From Litoditis marina (taxonomy: Eukaryota; Nematoda; Chromadorea; Rhabditida; Rhabditidae), in the NCBI GenBank assembly GCA_964036275.1, contig OZ038433.1:16498257-16562256 (forward strand): a stretch of DNA of 64,000 bases, in the 5' to 3' direction. A program made the position numbers and the translations under genes. Numbering within the stretch: the first letter of the stretch is position 1; each line of letters begins with the position of its first letter. The notes under the pieces are model-generated. The model was not told where the DNA came from. It searched no databases and saw only the letters and a program-made list of their open reading frames with translations. Positions 43,980 to 56,374 of the stretch are shown piece after piece.

Positions 43980-45200
43980 GGTGATAGATAGGGATGCGGA
44001 AACACCTGCATTAGTTTACTAATGCACGTTTGCACGCATAGTGGTGTTACTGTGTAACTTTGATGTTGGTGTGTGACTTTGCAAAAGTGCCCTATTTCAA
44101 ATGAAAACAGGGGGAGGGGTGATGGTAAAAACTATGTACATCAATGGTGTATACTTCATTAACGCTGTCCCAATTGGTATTGCTCAAACCGCAACATATG
44201 TAACACTAGTGGTAAAGTCTATTCCTTTCACTTCTCTATTACCTTCTAAAGTACTCTGTCAAATATTCAAACGACTGTGTACACCCCCTAGATGTAAAAG
44301 TTGAGAAGCACATCCTCAAAAAAATGCAATCAATCCCAAAGCCCTATAGAACACTCGCTTAGCGCACAAATACTCTACTTGGTCTCAAAATGTATTTATT
44401 GCTACTTCTTTTCTGTTGCAAAACATATATATGTTCATGGGAAGCCAGTCCTAATTACGCGAGACTAATCCTATACTCCTAGAGTATTTCGGGAATGAAC
44501 AATGTTTTGCTTCCATATATTCAAAGATGATATGATGCGATTCGACAAAAAACTGACCTGTCTTCCTATCTAATTTCAATTCTAGATGTAGATAGAACAT
44601 GACAACGAGAGAGATGAAGAGAGAGAGAGAGAGGACGAAAACCATGAAAAGACAGAGGGAGAGAAAGAAAGATGAAGATGAAGGTGAAAATAGAGTGATA
44701 GACAGAGATAGAGATATAGAAATAACGTGGTTCAGATGACACATAATCCTGTCTCTAGTGGTTATTGGTTCATCTGTTTCCGTGATGTCTGATACTTTAA
44801 TCGCCTGGAAGATGTAATCATCTTCTTAATAAACATGAATACTCACATGATTCCACGTTGTTCCGTTTTGAACAACAATGAGTAATATCGGGAAAATGTG
44901 ATATTTTTCTGATGGAAAAATCTATACAAAAAATGGACGAATCATTGGAATGACTGGGTTTAGTTGGAGACTGAAATGTATATGTTAGTAAATGCTGTTA
45001 GTAAATGCTGTTATACTGTTAGTAAATGGAAATGTTAAAAGTTCGTTAACCATCCAATATTTTCTTCACAAGTAACGCGATAGCGAAGTATAAATTCGAT
45101 TTACGATTGCACACCTTCCAGGTAACTATGATTTTCACTAGTAAAAAGTACTCATAGACCTTTGAAGTACACGTTAGTTAGAGAACTGAAAGTTTTGTAT
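43980..45200. other. Gene-free stretch with GA-rich tracts
   Basis: A (GA)n-rich segment at 44605-44720 gives a spurious Ser/Leu-rich minus-strand frame. No gene is recognised. Confidence 0.35.
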
Positions 45201-45514
45201 TCCTACTGTAGTGGGTCTTAGTAGGAATGGAAACGACTATGCTTTTTTTACGGAATCTTCAAAGAAACGCGTAAATTGTAACATCAGTCCTGCGAACTTT
45301 GTGAACGTCAACTGAATACGAAATGTGGAGTACATGTTGCGCATTTGAAATGAGTGAAACTGGCAAAAGTCTGAACAAATTCTCGGAACTCGTGAGCTGT
45401 GGGAAGGGATCGAACCTTTGTTGTACTTTGATCTCTAAATCTGAATCCATGTATTTTGACCGAAAGCATTGTGACCAAACTACAAACACGGCGTGAAAGC
45501 ATACACCGTATGGG

Positions 45515-45690
45515 CTTGGCGCCGTAGCGGTCCTTCCAACCTCATGAGAAACTTAAATGAGTCTCATGAACACTTCATGAGCTACTCGTGACTTCCGATG
45601 TTGAAGCGTAGCCATCAATAGAATCTCATGAGAAGTTCGTGAGATATTGCTCATGAGGTATCTTAGGGGGTTTTTGAGGACTAGGCTTTG
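45515..45690. mobile_element. CTCATGAG palindrome-rich element (diverged)
   Basis: CTTGGCGCCGTAGCGGTCC end, AACCTCATGAGAAAC, AGCTACTCGTGACTTCCGATG centre, GAATCTCATGAGAAGTTC. Confidence 0.7.
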
Positions 45691-45699
45691 TAAAAAGCA

Positions 45700-47109
45700 C
45701 ATCATATACGCCTAATTCGCTGGAACGTTCGCTTCCAACGTAATACCGCTTCCGATTGACATTTTTGACTGATGTTCCAAAAACATTTCCATCATCTTGT
45801 GACGTCATATGTGAAAATGGCATTAGAGATGGCATTAAGGATGTTATTGCATGTTTCTGGTTAATTGATGCCTCAAAAGAACTGAGAGTGAAACCCGGGA
45901 GATACAAGTATCAGGCGTGTTAGTTATTCTCAATAGGAGGTACCTCGTGAGGAAAGTGCACAGTTAAGGTATGTTTTCGCCACAAAATGTTTCGGAACAA
46001 AAACATCCTCGTATCTTTGTAGGTCAAAAATACAGATTCAAGGTACTTTAGGTAGTTCGAAGCGAAGAAGACTGTAAATTTGACGCGGTCTTTGATTTTC
46101 GAACCTGTTGCGAAAAAACTAACTTCTGTCGGTCAAAAGACGAGATTCAAGCTACTGTAGATACTTAGGCATGGAAAAGACTATAAACTCGACGTGGTCT
46201 TTGACTCTCGAACCTGTAGCGATTCGAAGAGTGAAAATATAGCTGACAGTCCTGTATTTGTCTAATCCGGCGCCCCTCGCACATTACAAACAAAAAGGCT
46301 GCAAAATGGTCTCGTCGCGCGGGGCAAAGAAACCGGCAAGACAAATAAAAGATGTTTAGAGGTTGAAACCGATATCGAATTAGGGTTTTCTTCGGTGTTT
46401 TGGTGTAGTTTTTTGGGAAGAACTTGAACTTTTGAGGGTTGCGGTTCGTTTTGCGTACTCATATCCGACACTGCGTCTCACGCTTTTCGCACTATTTCGC
46501 ATGTGTAGTACTGTTTGGTAACTCGTAAACCATCATCATTCCGACATATATATCGTTACTGTGTTGTTGTAGTACTGTTCTCATTCCACATCCCACTTTA
46601 TCACTTTGTTCTATGTTTTATTTCTGTTTCCACCACTTTTTCCCACTTCTCATCTCATTTTTTCACGTATTTATATGCGTAATAAATCAATCAATCAATC
46701 AAACTACTACCTGGATGGTTATGTAATAGAAGGTAATAGTGCCTTGTTAATAGTATTGGCTTTTGTGCAGACTTGAAAAATAGCAAGAAATAGTGCATGT
46801 TTAAAGAGACGCAGGTCTGCAGCTGAACCAAGTATTTATACACACGGCCACTGTTTTTCTTCTAGCCGAAAATGACGTAATTTTTTCCCCATTTATTTAT
46901 TCACGGAACCGACTGCCGTTTTTGACGAGTGAATGGCAGTCTTTTGATGTTACGAAAACACAAAAAAACATCAAATACCAAAAACATATTAGTTATTTTA
47001 CGAGGAAATAACTGCCAACTATCATAAAAAATGGTGAGAACTAGCAATAGAAAGAGTGAGTGTTCGTGAGGGTTGTGGTTGGTTATGAGAGCTAGAAAAA
47101 GAGAAAGAA

Positions 47110-47143
<34 letters not shown>

Positions 47144-47440
47144 AAGAGGGGGGAGAGAAAGATTTACCATCACAACTATTTTTCATTTCATCGAAATACG
47201 GTCATGCTTAGTCATAAGTTGACCACGCGTGTATCCCATACAGTCGCAATAAACCCCTGTTTGGTTTCTGAACGAACTATCCGCTTAGTTATAAGATTAT
47301 CCATCATCTGACCAACCAAATTTCTTAATATGACAACATTTGAGTGAACGACAAGAAACAGTCGGAATTTTATCAGGGAATTTAGGGTAACCGAATATGA
47401 TAGAATATGTTTCTTACCAAAACTCACACAAGTCACAAGG
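45700..47440. other. Gene-free stretch
   Basis: Contains a possible retroposon end (ATAAATCAATCAATCAATC at ~46681-46699) and a (GA)n tract at 47098-47160. No supportable coding region. Confidence 0.35.
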
Positions 47441-47445
47441 TGTCC

Positions 47446-47629
47446 CTGGCGGCGTAGCAATCCCTCGAAAATCTCATGAGATACCTCATGAGCTATTCGC
47501 ATGAGCTTCTCATGAGATTCTATTGATTGCTATGCTACAACACTGGGAGTTCACGAGTAGCTCATGAGGTATCTCATGAGAAACTCATATGAACTTCTCG
47601 TGAGATTGGAGGGATTTCTACGCCGCCAG
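47446..47629. mobile_element. CTGGCGGCGTAGCAA / CTCATGAG element, complete copy
   Basis: 184 bp, ends CTGGCGGCGTAGCAATC and TTTCTACGCCGCCAG; same layout as 33091-33273. Confidence 0.9.
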
Positions 47630-47781
47630 AAAACTGGGAAGTTTGTGTGCCGGACTATTCTGCTGGTTCACAGTTCTATTCCGGTAGCTCGCAAGATCAG
47701 AGAGATGGAGAGGTTATAGGGAGACCCATGTAAGCAATCGGGATATTTTCGAATACGGTTTGGCTTCGTTCATCAAGAAAC

Positions 47782-47872
47782 CAGGCGGCATAGCAATCAA
47801 TGGAATCTCATGAGAAGCTCATACGCTCATGAAGTATCTCATGAGATTTTTTAGGGATTGCTACGCCGCCAG
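47782..47872. mobile_element. CTCATGAG element, deletion derivative
   Basis: CAGGCGGCATAGCAATC … GGGATTGCTACGCCGCCAG; only 91 bp, as if half of the full element were lost. Confidence 0.8.
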
Positions 47873-48381
47873 ATATCAAACTACAATTAGAGTTTTCATC
47901 ATCGATTTCTTCACGATGGACATGTTTTGTTCCTTTTCCGCTTCTCAAGGAAGTTCTAGTGACATTCTCTGGTTGTTTTCCAGTCAGATTAGTTATAACA
48001 ATGGGTTCTAGGGTAATTGTAGTGTGATTTCGATAAATAAATAATGTTGAAAACAAGTTGACTTCCGTGTTCTACGTGGTGATTATTGACATTTGTTAGA
48101 CACCCAGCCTGTTTTGAGTTGACTGTGAAAGTTTAATGAAATACTTGATGGATATCTCTTTCGCTCTTTCATATGTCATGGATTGGTTAGTTCAGGATAT
48201 AGAAAACAGCGTGTCGTTCAAACTAATGGTGAGCATTTTTCAGGGGAAGTTTCTAGTAAAAGTTTGCGGAAACGAACAAGTTTTCCTTTTTTTTATATTT
48301 CGCGGGGATATAAGTCGAAAGTATCAATTTGGAAGAAAACGGAACCCAAGTTCAAAACATTGTTGTATACGAACGTGTCCG

Positions 48382-48572
48382 TATAGTGGTCGCCAACTGA
48401 AAGGCTAGGATATTGTGTATCTAACTTTCCGCTGTGTACGCACACATGCCTTCGATTCCAATGCTTGCCGGTTGCGTGCTCTTAAAGCGCAGTGGTTAGC
48501 GCCTGCTACGAAACTTTTGCTGGCAGGTTCGATTCCGGCCAGACACAATTTATGAATTTGGCACTCACTATA
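48382..48572 (+). repeat. tRNA-like ~190 bp repeat
   Basis: TATAGTGGTCGCCAACTG head, AGCGCAGTGGTTAGCGCC A-box region, GGTTCGATTCCGGCC B-box region, TTTGGCACTCACTATA end. Another AGTGGTTAGCGC … GGTTCAAAACTC piece follows at ~48592-48645. Confidence 0.85.
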
Positions 48573-49513
48573 TTATGTTCAGAATAGTGGTTAGCGCAAT
48601 TGCTTGATTTTCATTGCGATTTGGTTCAAAACTCACGCGAGACAAAATTATGAAATAATTTTGTGCTCAGACTTCTCACGACAATTATGTGCATAAATTT
48701 GACCAATTTCATGCCTCTCATTTGGATTACGTATACAAATTATGTAAATTCAGAAAGGAACGGGTAAATTATGAAGAAAGAATGATTAATGCGTATAATT
48801 TGTTTTCACATGTTTTCAACATGATCTCTTCACAAAATTTTCTCTTCTTTTCTTCTTTTTTCTCACAAGCGACACTTAGTAAAAAAAAAACCCTTCTCAC
48901 TACTGGTAATTTCAAGCATTACCTCTTGAAAAACACAATTGAGGGGGTGACATATGTCACATAGTCTGTTCTGATATCTTGTAGAAACATAAAGTAACCA
49001 GTTCGACTCTCTGATCACTCAGGATTCAACTATTTGAAGAAAAAAAAAGTGTCAATCAAAACATACAGTGTACCTAGCAAACTTTTTCTTTGAAAAGACT
49101 ATACTTTTGCACAAATTAGAAAGAGAAGAAGTGTTGGAATGAGTAGCAAGATGATGCGATACGGTGGTTAGTCGAAATGAGTGGGCTTTTCTAACAAATG
49201 ATGATTACAATATATTCCAGTGATTACTTTCACGTGAACAATGGTAATAAACGTACACAAACTTGGTTTTTTGAATTGAATTAAAGAGACGTGGGTTTTT
49301 TTGTTGACGTTGCCTTTAAAAGAGGAGAATTCGGGGTATTGTCAACAATTTGCCGGTTGGTTGATTTTGATTCGAAATAGAGAAAGAGACAAAAACCAAT
49401 CACTTTTTGTGTGGTAGTTGAATAGAAAACAAGATTTTGAAAACTGAATGATGGTTTTCATGGTAGATATTCGTTTGTAGTTTTGAAAACATGATTTAAA
49501 GTGGTTTGAAATA

Positions 49514-49710
49514 TAGGTAGTCGCCAACGGAAAAGCGGGAGGGTACTGTATATCTCAATTTCCGCTGTGTACGGACACATGTCTTTGATTGCAGAGCTTG
49601 TTGGTTATCTACTCTGATTGGGTAAGTGGTTAGCGCCCAGCTACGAATCTTTTGCTCGCAGGTTCGGTTTCGGCGAGAGACAAAAATTAGTAAATTTGGC
49701 ATCCCCTATA
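49514..49710 (+). repeat. tRNA-like ~190 bp repeat
   Basis: GGTAGTCGCCAACGG head, GGTAAGTGGTTAGCGCC and GGTTCGGTTTCGGCG core, TTTGGCATCCCCTATA end. Confidence 0.82.
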
Positions 49711-50090
49711 TATCTCCTTTCAAAAAGTTATAGAAATGTCTTTTTTTTTCTGTTCGAGAAGCTATTCATTTTCGCATTAGGAGTTTACGATTTGACCTAA
49801 AAACAAAGAATGGAACTCAAACAACTTTACAGAGAACCTATTAAACGTATCACATTCAAGAAAAGCAGTACAATTTTTCGTAACAAATAGAGTTGTTACG
49901 AAAAATTCGTGAGGTTTTAATTGTATTTTTTTATACGTTACAAGCATATTAACCAGAAACATTTCTGACTGAACCTGATTTTTCAGTTTCTCACGGATTT
50001 CAACTCCCCTGACATTAGTTATTCTATAACTATAACCCTGAGGGAGTTACCCCCACGCAGAGTTGTAGCATTACGTGGTGTTCATGATGG

Positions 50091-50219
50091 TTAATACAGG
50101 ACGATTATGTGGATGTGGACCAATCCCGTGTCAACGGTCCTTTAAACTGCAATTGAAAAGTGTATTGCTGTTTTGTGGACTGAAGTTTTGCGGTTGGACC
50201 ACATAATCGTCCTTATTTA
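50091..50219. mobile_element. GGACGATTATGTGG foldback element (copy 4)
   Basis: ACAGGACGATTATGTGG … CCACATAATCGTCCTTATTTA. A 6-base local duplication (GATGTG) makes it slightly longer. Confidence 0.85.
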
Positions 50220-50970
50220 GAAGACAAAACGTGATAAAGGTCATGAAAAACACATCAAAACTTGAAATTACAACTTTTGATATACTATGTTTTACAGATA
50301 TTTTCATTACTCAGGCACCTGTCCTACTGAGAATTATACATATTACTTAAGAAATAGTAATTTCCTCAATTACTGAAAAGTACCTGAGAATGTGTTAGTA
50401 GTTAGTCAGCTAGTAATTCAGCTCAAAATGTGTGGTGATAAAAAGTTAGATTAGTCTGGCCAAATAATAGTCCCTTTCATTCCTACTGAGGCCCCTACAA
50501 TACGAAAACACAGGTTTGAGACCGTTGTAGTTAGGTAAATTTTATCGAAAATGGTAACAATTCCCGCGTTTGGCTCTGTTTCACCATTAGAGAAAGTGCT
50601 TAAAAACTTTTCGACAAACTTTAACTTTACTTCAAAAACAGTCCTCAGAATTTGGAAGCGTACTGTAGTCGTGTCAGTATGATGTAGACTATGAGACTGC
50701 TTGTGCAATTTCGAATTTGAACGTCATTGTAAGACATGAATCACGTGGAAAAGTGCGAATTGGCCTTAATCTCGTTACTAGAACAACGAAGTACGAGAAA
50801 AACTAGTTAGGCCGTTCGAAGTACAAAGAACACAACGTCAGGGAAATTAGCATCTTCAAACTATAGAAAGTTGACATTTTTTCGACTGAAAGTGAACGAA
50901 AACGAGAAATGAACGCGAGAGAGCGGGGAAATGTGAACGCAGACTGTTAGAGCAAACGGAAAATGAGTTG

Positions 50971-51172
50971 TCGTCGTTCCTCGTGAGACATTGGCAGCGT
51001 GCCAATTAAATTTTCTCTCTGTTTGGCGGTTGTTGTAAATTTTAAAAAAATTTCGTCAGTGGTTGTTCACTGTGTAGTTGAATCATGTACGCCAATACAT
51101 CTATCCTAAAAAAAACTTTGTCCGAAATTTCATTGGAACGCTGCCAAGGTCTCATTGGAAATGACGAGAATT
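50971..51172. mobile_element. GGCAGCGTGCCAAT foldback element (second copy)
   Basis: GTCGTTCCTCGTGAGACATTGG … CAGCGTGCCAATTAAATTTT pairs with AAATTTCATTGGAACGCTGCC … CTCATTGGAAATGACGA. Confidence 0.7.
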
Positions 51173-51174
51173 AT

Positions 51175-52960
51175 GCCTAATGTGGAAAGAGAACAGAACA
51201 CTGTTATGAAAGGGAACAAAAATCACTCCATCCAGCTGGAAATAAAAAGTACACCGGTGGGCTAGTTGTCTCGCCATATCTCATGAGAGATTCCCACGGG
51301 TTACCCTGGTGAGAGAACTTCTCATGAACTCCAAATTTCGTGACATTTTCGAAAAATATCCCCAACTTCAACAGAATGTACGTATTTTGTGGGTGATGTA
51401 AGAGATAATAAGCGCATTTTGGGGTTAAAGTAAGCCCCGCCCATATAAGCGTGTGTTTGTACGTATTGTAGAAGCCGCGTGAATCTATATAGCAAGAACG
51501 TCACGGAAACCACACCCAGAAATGGGTTAGCACTCTTTTATTGAAGTGTTATCTTGCTTGTTGACACCCATTATCGCCACACTGAGTGTCAAAAACAGAA
51601 AAAAATTGTTTTCAAATGTTTTTCGAGAAAAGAGATCTCTGTCTTAGTAGACTACCGTTAGTTATCTAAAAACGAGGAGCTAAACTATTTGAACTTTGAT
51701 CATACTAGTAATTGGTTCAAATTAATGACGATTCTGTATTGTACCACAATATAACGGAAGTACACGAATAATATAGGGTGTGCACCACTCTTTATAATAG
51801 AGTGTTAATAAGCTATGATCTCTAATCTATTAAAACTCAAGTTCAGAACCAAACTGCCTCAAATAAGAGACTGAAGTTAGCCACGTTTTTCACGTCTTCC
51901 GTGAATATATCACTTACTTCTGATAAAAAGCTGATATATAGATATCAACTGACGATCGGTAAGGTGTGTGCTTTCAATCTGATTCAAGTTTTAGAAGTTC
52001 TCACAGGGTTAGGTGAACTTCAACCCGACAGCCTTAAAGGGAGCTGTATTGAATTCCCAAATAAAAGATCGAACTGAGACAGTTCGATGTATATTCTTTT
52101 CTTATTTGAAATTCCAATTCAAAGTTCTATTTTCAAAATTTCACCAATATTTTGCTTACTGTCAGAGACGCAGAGGTTGATTTGAAATGGATGAATATTG
52201 ATTGCGCGCACTTCTCTGACTCTCGTGCCTTTCCGGCTGACGCCGTTAGCCAAATTCGGCATTCAATGCAGCCCCCCTTTAATGTTTTGACGATAATTTG
52301 AGTAAAATGATATAACCCGCCGTAAAATAGCTTAAATAGGGTTCGTATCACTTCCTTATGCGTAGTACAAATAGAATTTACTAGCGTAGGTTGTTTTCAT
52401 GATGTTTGTCTCAATAACTCAAAATGTATGCTCTCAATTATGCGAAAATGAAGTTATTCGGAGTGACAAGTTTAGGTGGTAAAGTGCGATAGTTTGTACT
52501 TGTCAATCATATTATCCATGACTTGTGGTAAACACAAGAAATATCGTCATTTTTCGTAAAAAAAAAACTATGCATTTTCGCTATTCTCACGTAAACTAGC
52601 GTGGTATTGTTGTATTCTGATAATTGTTTCATCCGTAGGAGAAAAATTAAATACCGTGAATAAGCTAGTTAAAGCAGTCAATGCCAGGACTGAGCTAGTT
52701 ACAACAGTCAAACTGCGAAAAACATCAAACCTAATCCTTAATCAATAATCAACTTTATAGATAGTATAAATTAGTTAATTTATCTTAGTCTTAGTTAATT
52801 TATTCGTTTATGAATTAACTTTTAAATTTATTCTGTCTAATTAAGTTTATTTGCAGCTTATAAATGTTAGAGTAGATTTCAAGCAGGGTACGCCGGGAGA
52901 GTTCCACGAAATAGTACGCAAATTGAGAGACGCAGGATGGGATCAAGGCGGCGGGATAGG
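51175..52960. other. Gene-free AT-rich stretch
   Basis: A short CTCATGAG-like piece lies at ~51275-51335. No coding region or long repeat is recognised. Confidence 0.35.
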
Positions 52961-52974
52961 CCAGAATACCTCAG

Positions 52975-53172
52975 TATAGTGCGTGCCAATCTCATGAAAT
53001 TGCCGCTTTATGTGAGACTCGAACCGGGCACAAAAGTTTGGCAGTCTCGGGCGCTAACCACAATACCAATGAGCTCACCGCAACGCTGTTGTCGAATCGT
53101 ATATAGGTGTTCTTACACAGTACAAAGAGAGATATACAGTATACCCCCGCTATTCTTTAAGCGACAACTATA
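52975..53172 (-). repeat. tRNA-like ~190 bp repeat (diverged, minus strand)
   Basis: TATAGTGCGTGCCAATC … GACTCGAACCGGGC … GGGCGCTAACCACAATACC … TTTAAGCGACAACTATA; the B-box complement and A-box complement remain recognisable. Confidence 0.65.
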
Positions 53173-53209
53173 CGATTCAGTTTGTTACACCCACTTATAA
53201 TCCTCTACA

Positions 53210-53430
53210 GTAACATGCTCCAACTTCCAGGTCAAAGTTTGGTATGTTGGCATATTTGGATTTTTCCCGAAACTCAGTAGTCGATACATTCACTACTACA
53301 AACTCTGAAAGCTTAGCACCTACATAATGAATTATTCATCAGAAAATTCTTTCTGAATGTTTGACGGATCACTGTAGAACAACATCGATGGGCGGAACAG
53401 AGTATATAAAATATAAACATTCGCCTTTCA
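53210..53430. repeat. ~200-bp dispersed repeat, paired with 63620-63830
   Basis: ACTTCCAGGTCAAAGTTTGG … ACTACAAACTCTGAAAGC … GACGGATCACTGTAGAACAAC … AACAGAGT is shared in the same orientation with 63628-63790. Confidence 0.75.
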
Positions 53431-53746
53431 CCTTCAGGCAACTACTTTTTTGCAGAGGATGACGCACTATTCTGCAACTGACAGACAAGAGAAAACGTGA
53501 ACACGTTGGTAGATCAAAAATCAAAGATCAAATATACTTCTAGACGTTTGAAACTTTTGTAGCTTAGACATTTAACACAATTAGTAGTGTTACGCGAGTT
53601 TTTCAGTTTTAATCGAGACATTTTAACATAATATTTAGCTCCCTCAGAGAAGAGCACTACACGGTGAATGTTGATGTGCTTGTAGTTTGATAATCTGCAG
53701 TTCAAACTACTACATTCTCTGCGTACTAAAACTCAGATATGGTCAT

Positions 53747-53942
53747 TATAGTGAGTGCCAAATTTATAAATTTCTGTCGCTCGCCGGAATCGAACCTGCG
53801 AGCAAAATATTCGTAGCAGGGCGCTAAACACTGTGCTATTAGAGCACATAATTGGTAAGCTTGGAATCAAAGACATGTGTGCGTACACAGCGGAAAGTGA
53901 GATATACAGTAACCTCTCGCCTTTCCGTTCGCGACGACTATA
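53747..53942 (-). repeat. tRNA-like ~190 bp repeat (minus strand, well preserved)
   Basis: TATAGTGAGTGCCAAATTTATAAATT, then complements of GGTTCGATTCCGGC and TAGCACAGTGTTTAGCGCCC, ending CGCGACGACTATA. Both ends show TATAGT in inverted form. Confidence 0.88.
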
Positions 53943-53981
53943 CGTGAAGCATTCTGTCGCTCGCTATACAGATATACTGTT

Positions 53982-54105
53982 AGTCAATTGCTCAGTCAAG
54001 TGAAACATGTTTAACATAGCATAACTCAGAAACGTGCAATGACAAAGTGCACGATTCCTGCTTAGAATGCCAACTTTACGTGACTATTCAATTTACTGCT
54101 AGTAT
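53982..54105. repeat. ~110-bp GTGCAATGACAAAGTGCACG repeat
   Basis: AGTCAATTGCTCAGTCAAGTG … CAGAAACGTGCAATGACAAAG … TACGTGACTATTCAATTTACTG. It lies 40 bases from the tRNA-like repeat. Confidence 0.75.
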
Positions 54106-54767
54106 ACATTTACAACTATTTTCTAATATTGTGTATTTGCGATTACGTGCTTAATAGCCTCTCCATATCTCCATTTTACTAGTAATTTCATGTCAGTCCA
54201 TCCAACACGTGTCATTTAATTTGATCGTGGCGCCTTCTCAGAAATTACTGCCCTCTAAACAAGATGAGATCAAATAAGACACTTCCTCGATGGAAGACTT
54301 GAAAGAGTTTGGAAACTCATTAGAAAAGGGGTCCCGAACTGAGGCCGTGGTCATGAACATCCCGTTTGTCAGGCCCCAGTCTGCGTCTCCTGAAGCATAC
54401 GCTATCTCGCTCGATACGAGAGTCTCAAAGTAGGGCGCAAAGCGTGAAACGCGGGATGAGCCAAACCTGCCACAATGTTCTACAGTACGCATAGTCCGTG
54501 TCATCTCTACTGAGACTCCTACAGTAGGAATACAAAGCGTGCGCTGCGATTGAATAACGCAAATATCGACGAAAAGGTGCACAATTTCCGCCCGCATTCG
54601 AGTGCAATCCTCTATTACACAGAATGTTCTAGATGATTTTCGTCAAAGCTGAAGTTCACATTCAGAAAAAGTCATTGGAAACCTTGAAAGTCTACTGTAG
54701 GAGTATCAGTGGGAATCGCGTTGAATTACTTTTCTTCCTCAGTATTGTGTTTTGCGCAGTACACTGT

Positions 54768-54961
54768 ACTGGGTGCCGAATTCATGATTTTCGCTCTCTT
54801 GCCGGATTCGAACCGGCTAGCAAAAGTTCCGTAACGGGGCGCTAAGCACTGCGTCACAAGAGCACATAGCTGGTAGGCTTTGAAGTCGAAACATGTATAC
54901 GTGCACAGCGGAAAGTGAGATATACAGTACCCTTCTGTCTCTCCGTTGGCGACGACTGTAC
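54768..54961 (-). repeat. tRNA-like ~190 bp repeat (minus strand)
   Basis: GGGTGCCGAATTCATG tail, GGATTCGAACCGGC and GGGGCGCTAAGCACTGCG core, CTCCGTTGGCGACGACTGTA head. Confidence 0.82.
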
Positions 54962-54999
54962 TGTCTTCAGCGAGGAGTTCGAGACCTTTGAGGCGCATG

Positions 55000-56195
55000 A
55001 TTCTGTATCATCATTCCACTTTTCAGAAGTGGTACTGAGATACTGTACTTCTTATAGGGAATAACCAAAGTAATTTGGTGTTTGATCTTCATAAACGCCC
55101 TAGTTCACGAATTGCGACCGGACTACAACGGAACCACACTACAAACGCGGTGGTACAATATAATTTACACCGTTCAGACCTGTTATGCTATGGGGTGGGC
55201 GTATGTAGTATGGAATTACAAGGATTCGTCAATTCACGGAGAATCACTACAAAATTGAAAAGGATCGATGAATAACATACAAATAACTGTAAAGTGTGGT
55301 GTAGATTGGAACCCTAATTGATGATTTCCGATATTCCTAATTGTTTATAAAATAACACAATCCGTGGGAAACCGTCACACGCTTTTACTCAGAAATCAGT
55401 CAGGAAATACTAAGCTGTTATTGTTTTTCCATTGTAATACACACACAAAATGTCGTATTTTGCGCGTAGGGCTTTTCTAGACAAAAGAAAATGTATCATA
55501 AACATAATACTTGGTTAGGGGATCATTCTGAACAAATTCTTCTTTGACGCGTGAAAATTGATCTACAGGGACTTTGTTTAGTAAAAAAAAACAGAAAAAG
55601 TGAGTGTTTGTTTTGGAGAACGTTAGAAAAGTGGGCTAATTATGTATTCTGAATAAGTTAATACATTGTGTGGGAGAGACTTAGAGAGGTTGAACAAGAA
55701 AATATCAGTTGAACACTATAAGAACGAAAACATTGGTGTAATAAGATATCCTAGTTTTGAGGGATTTTAAAAGCATAGAACATTAGAGTAGAGTCAACAG
55801 CACTCAGAGTGCACAATTGAATGACAGAATTGATAAAAAATAAAAACAACTAAATATAACATTCACGTGTACTATCGACCGTAGATAAATACCAACAAAA
55901 ACAACAGTAAAGTTCTGTCAATATTTTGTGTTTGTTCGAAAATATAGTGTTCTTAGGTATTCTTAGGCCTAAGAAAAGCACACATACACAAGTCATTTTA
56001 TTTGAGCAAAGTATATTCATTTGAAGGGACCTTTCCTCTTCAATTTGGTAATTCGAGTTATGAATGTAAACTTGAGGACAAAAAATGAACGAAACAATCA
56101 AATTTGGTGAGAACTTCCCAGTTTAGCCTTCGTTCTCACTAATCTGCGTTCAGCAACAGCGCAGAGGCACCGGCACGTACGTATTTTTATAGAGA
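55000..56195. other. Gene-free stretch
   Basis: Only short open frames; no family resemblance or recognised repeat. Confidence 0.35.
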
Positions 56196-56201
56196 CGCGC
56201 A

Positions 56202-56371
56202 CATACACCAGTAAGGTCTGACTAAGCGACAATAAGTAAGCCGTTTTCAGATGTGAACACGTGAAACTTTGAAATTTTTCATCAAAGGTAGACCGATTTT
56301 CATGTTTTCGGCTGAAAAGTAGTCCGTTTTTCGAATTTTTATGACTATTCGGACAACCTTGCTGGTGTATG
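56202..56371. mobile_element. CACCAGTAAGG miniature palindromic element (well preserved)
   Basis: 170 bp: CATACACCAGTAAGGTCTGAC … CGGACAACCTTGCTGGTGTATG. Confidence 0.88.
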
Positions 56372-56374
56372 GAC

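Noticed and set aside
54238..54597. 119-codon minus-strand open frame
   Set aside because: Overlaps fragments of the CCTGCGTCTC element and the TACTGTAGGAGTCTCAGTRGGAATG repeat; no recognisable family.
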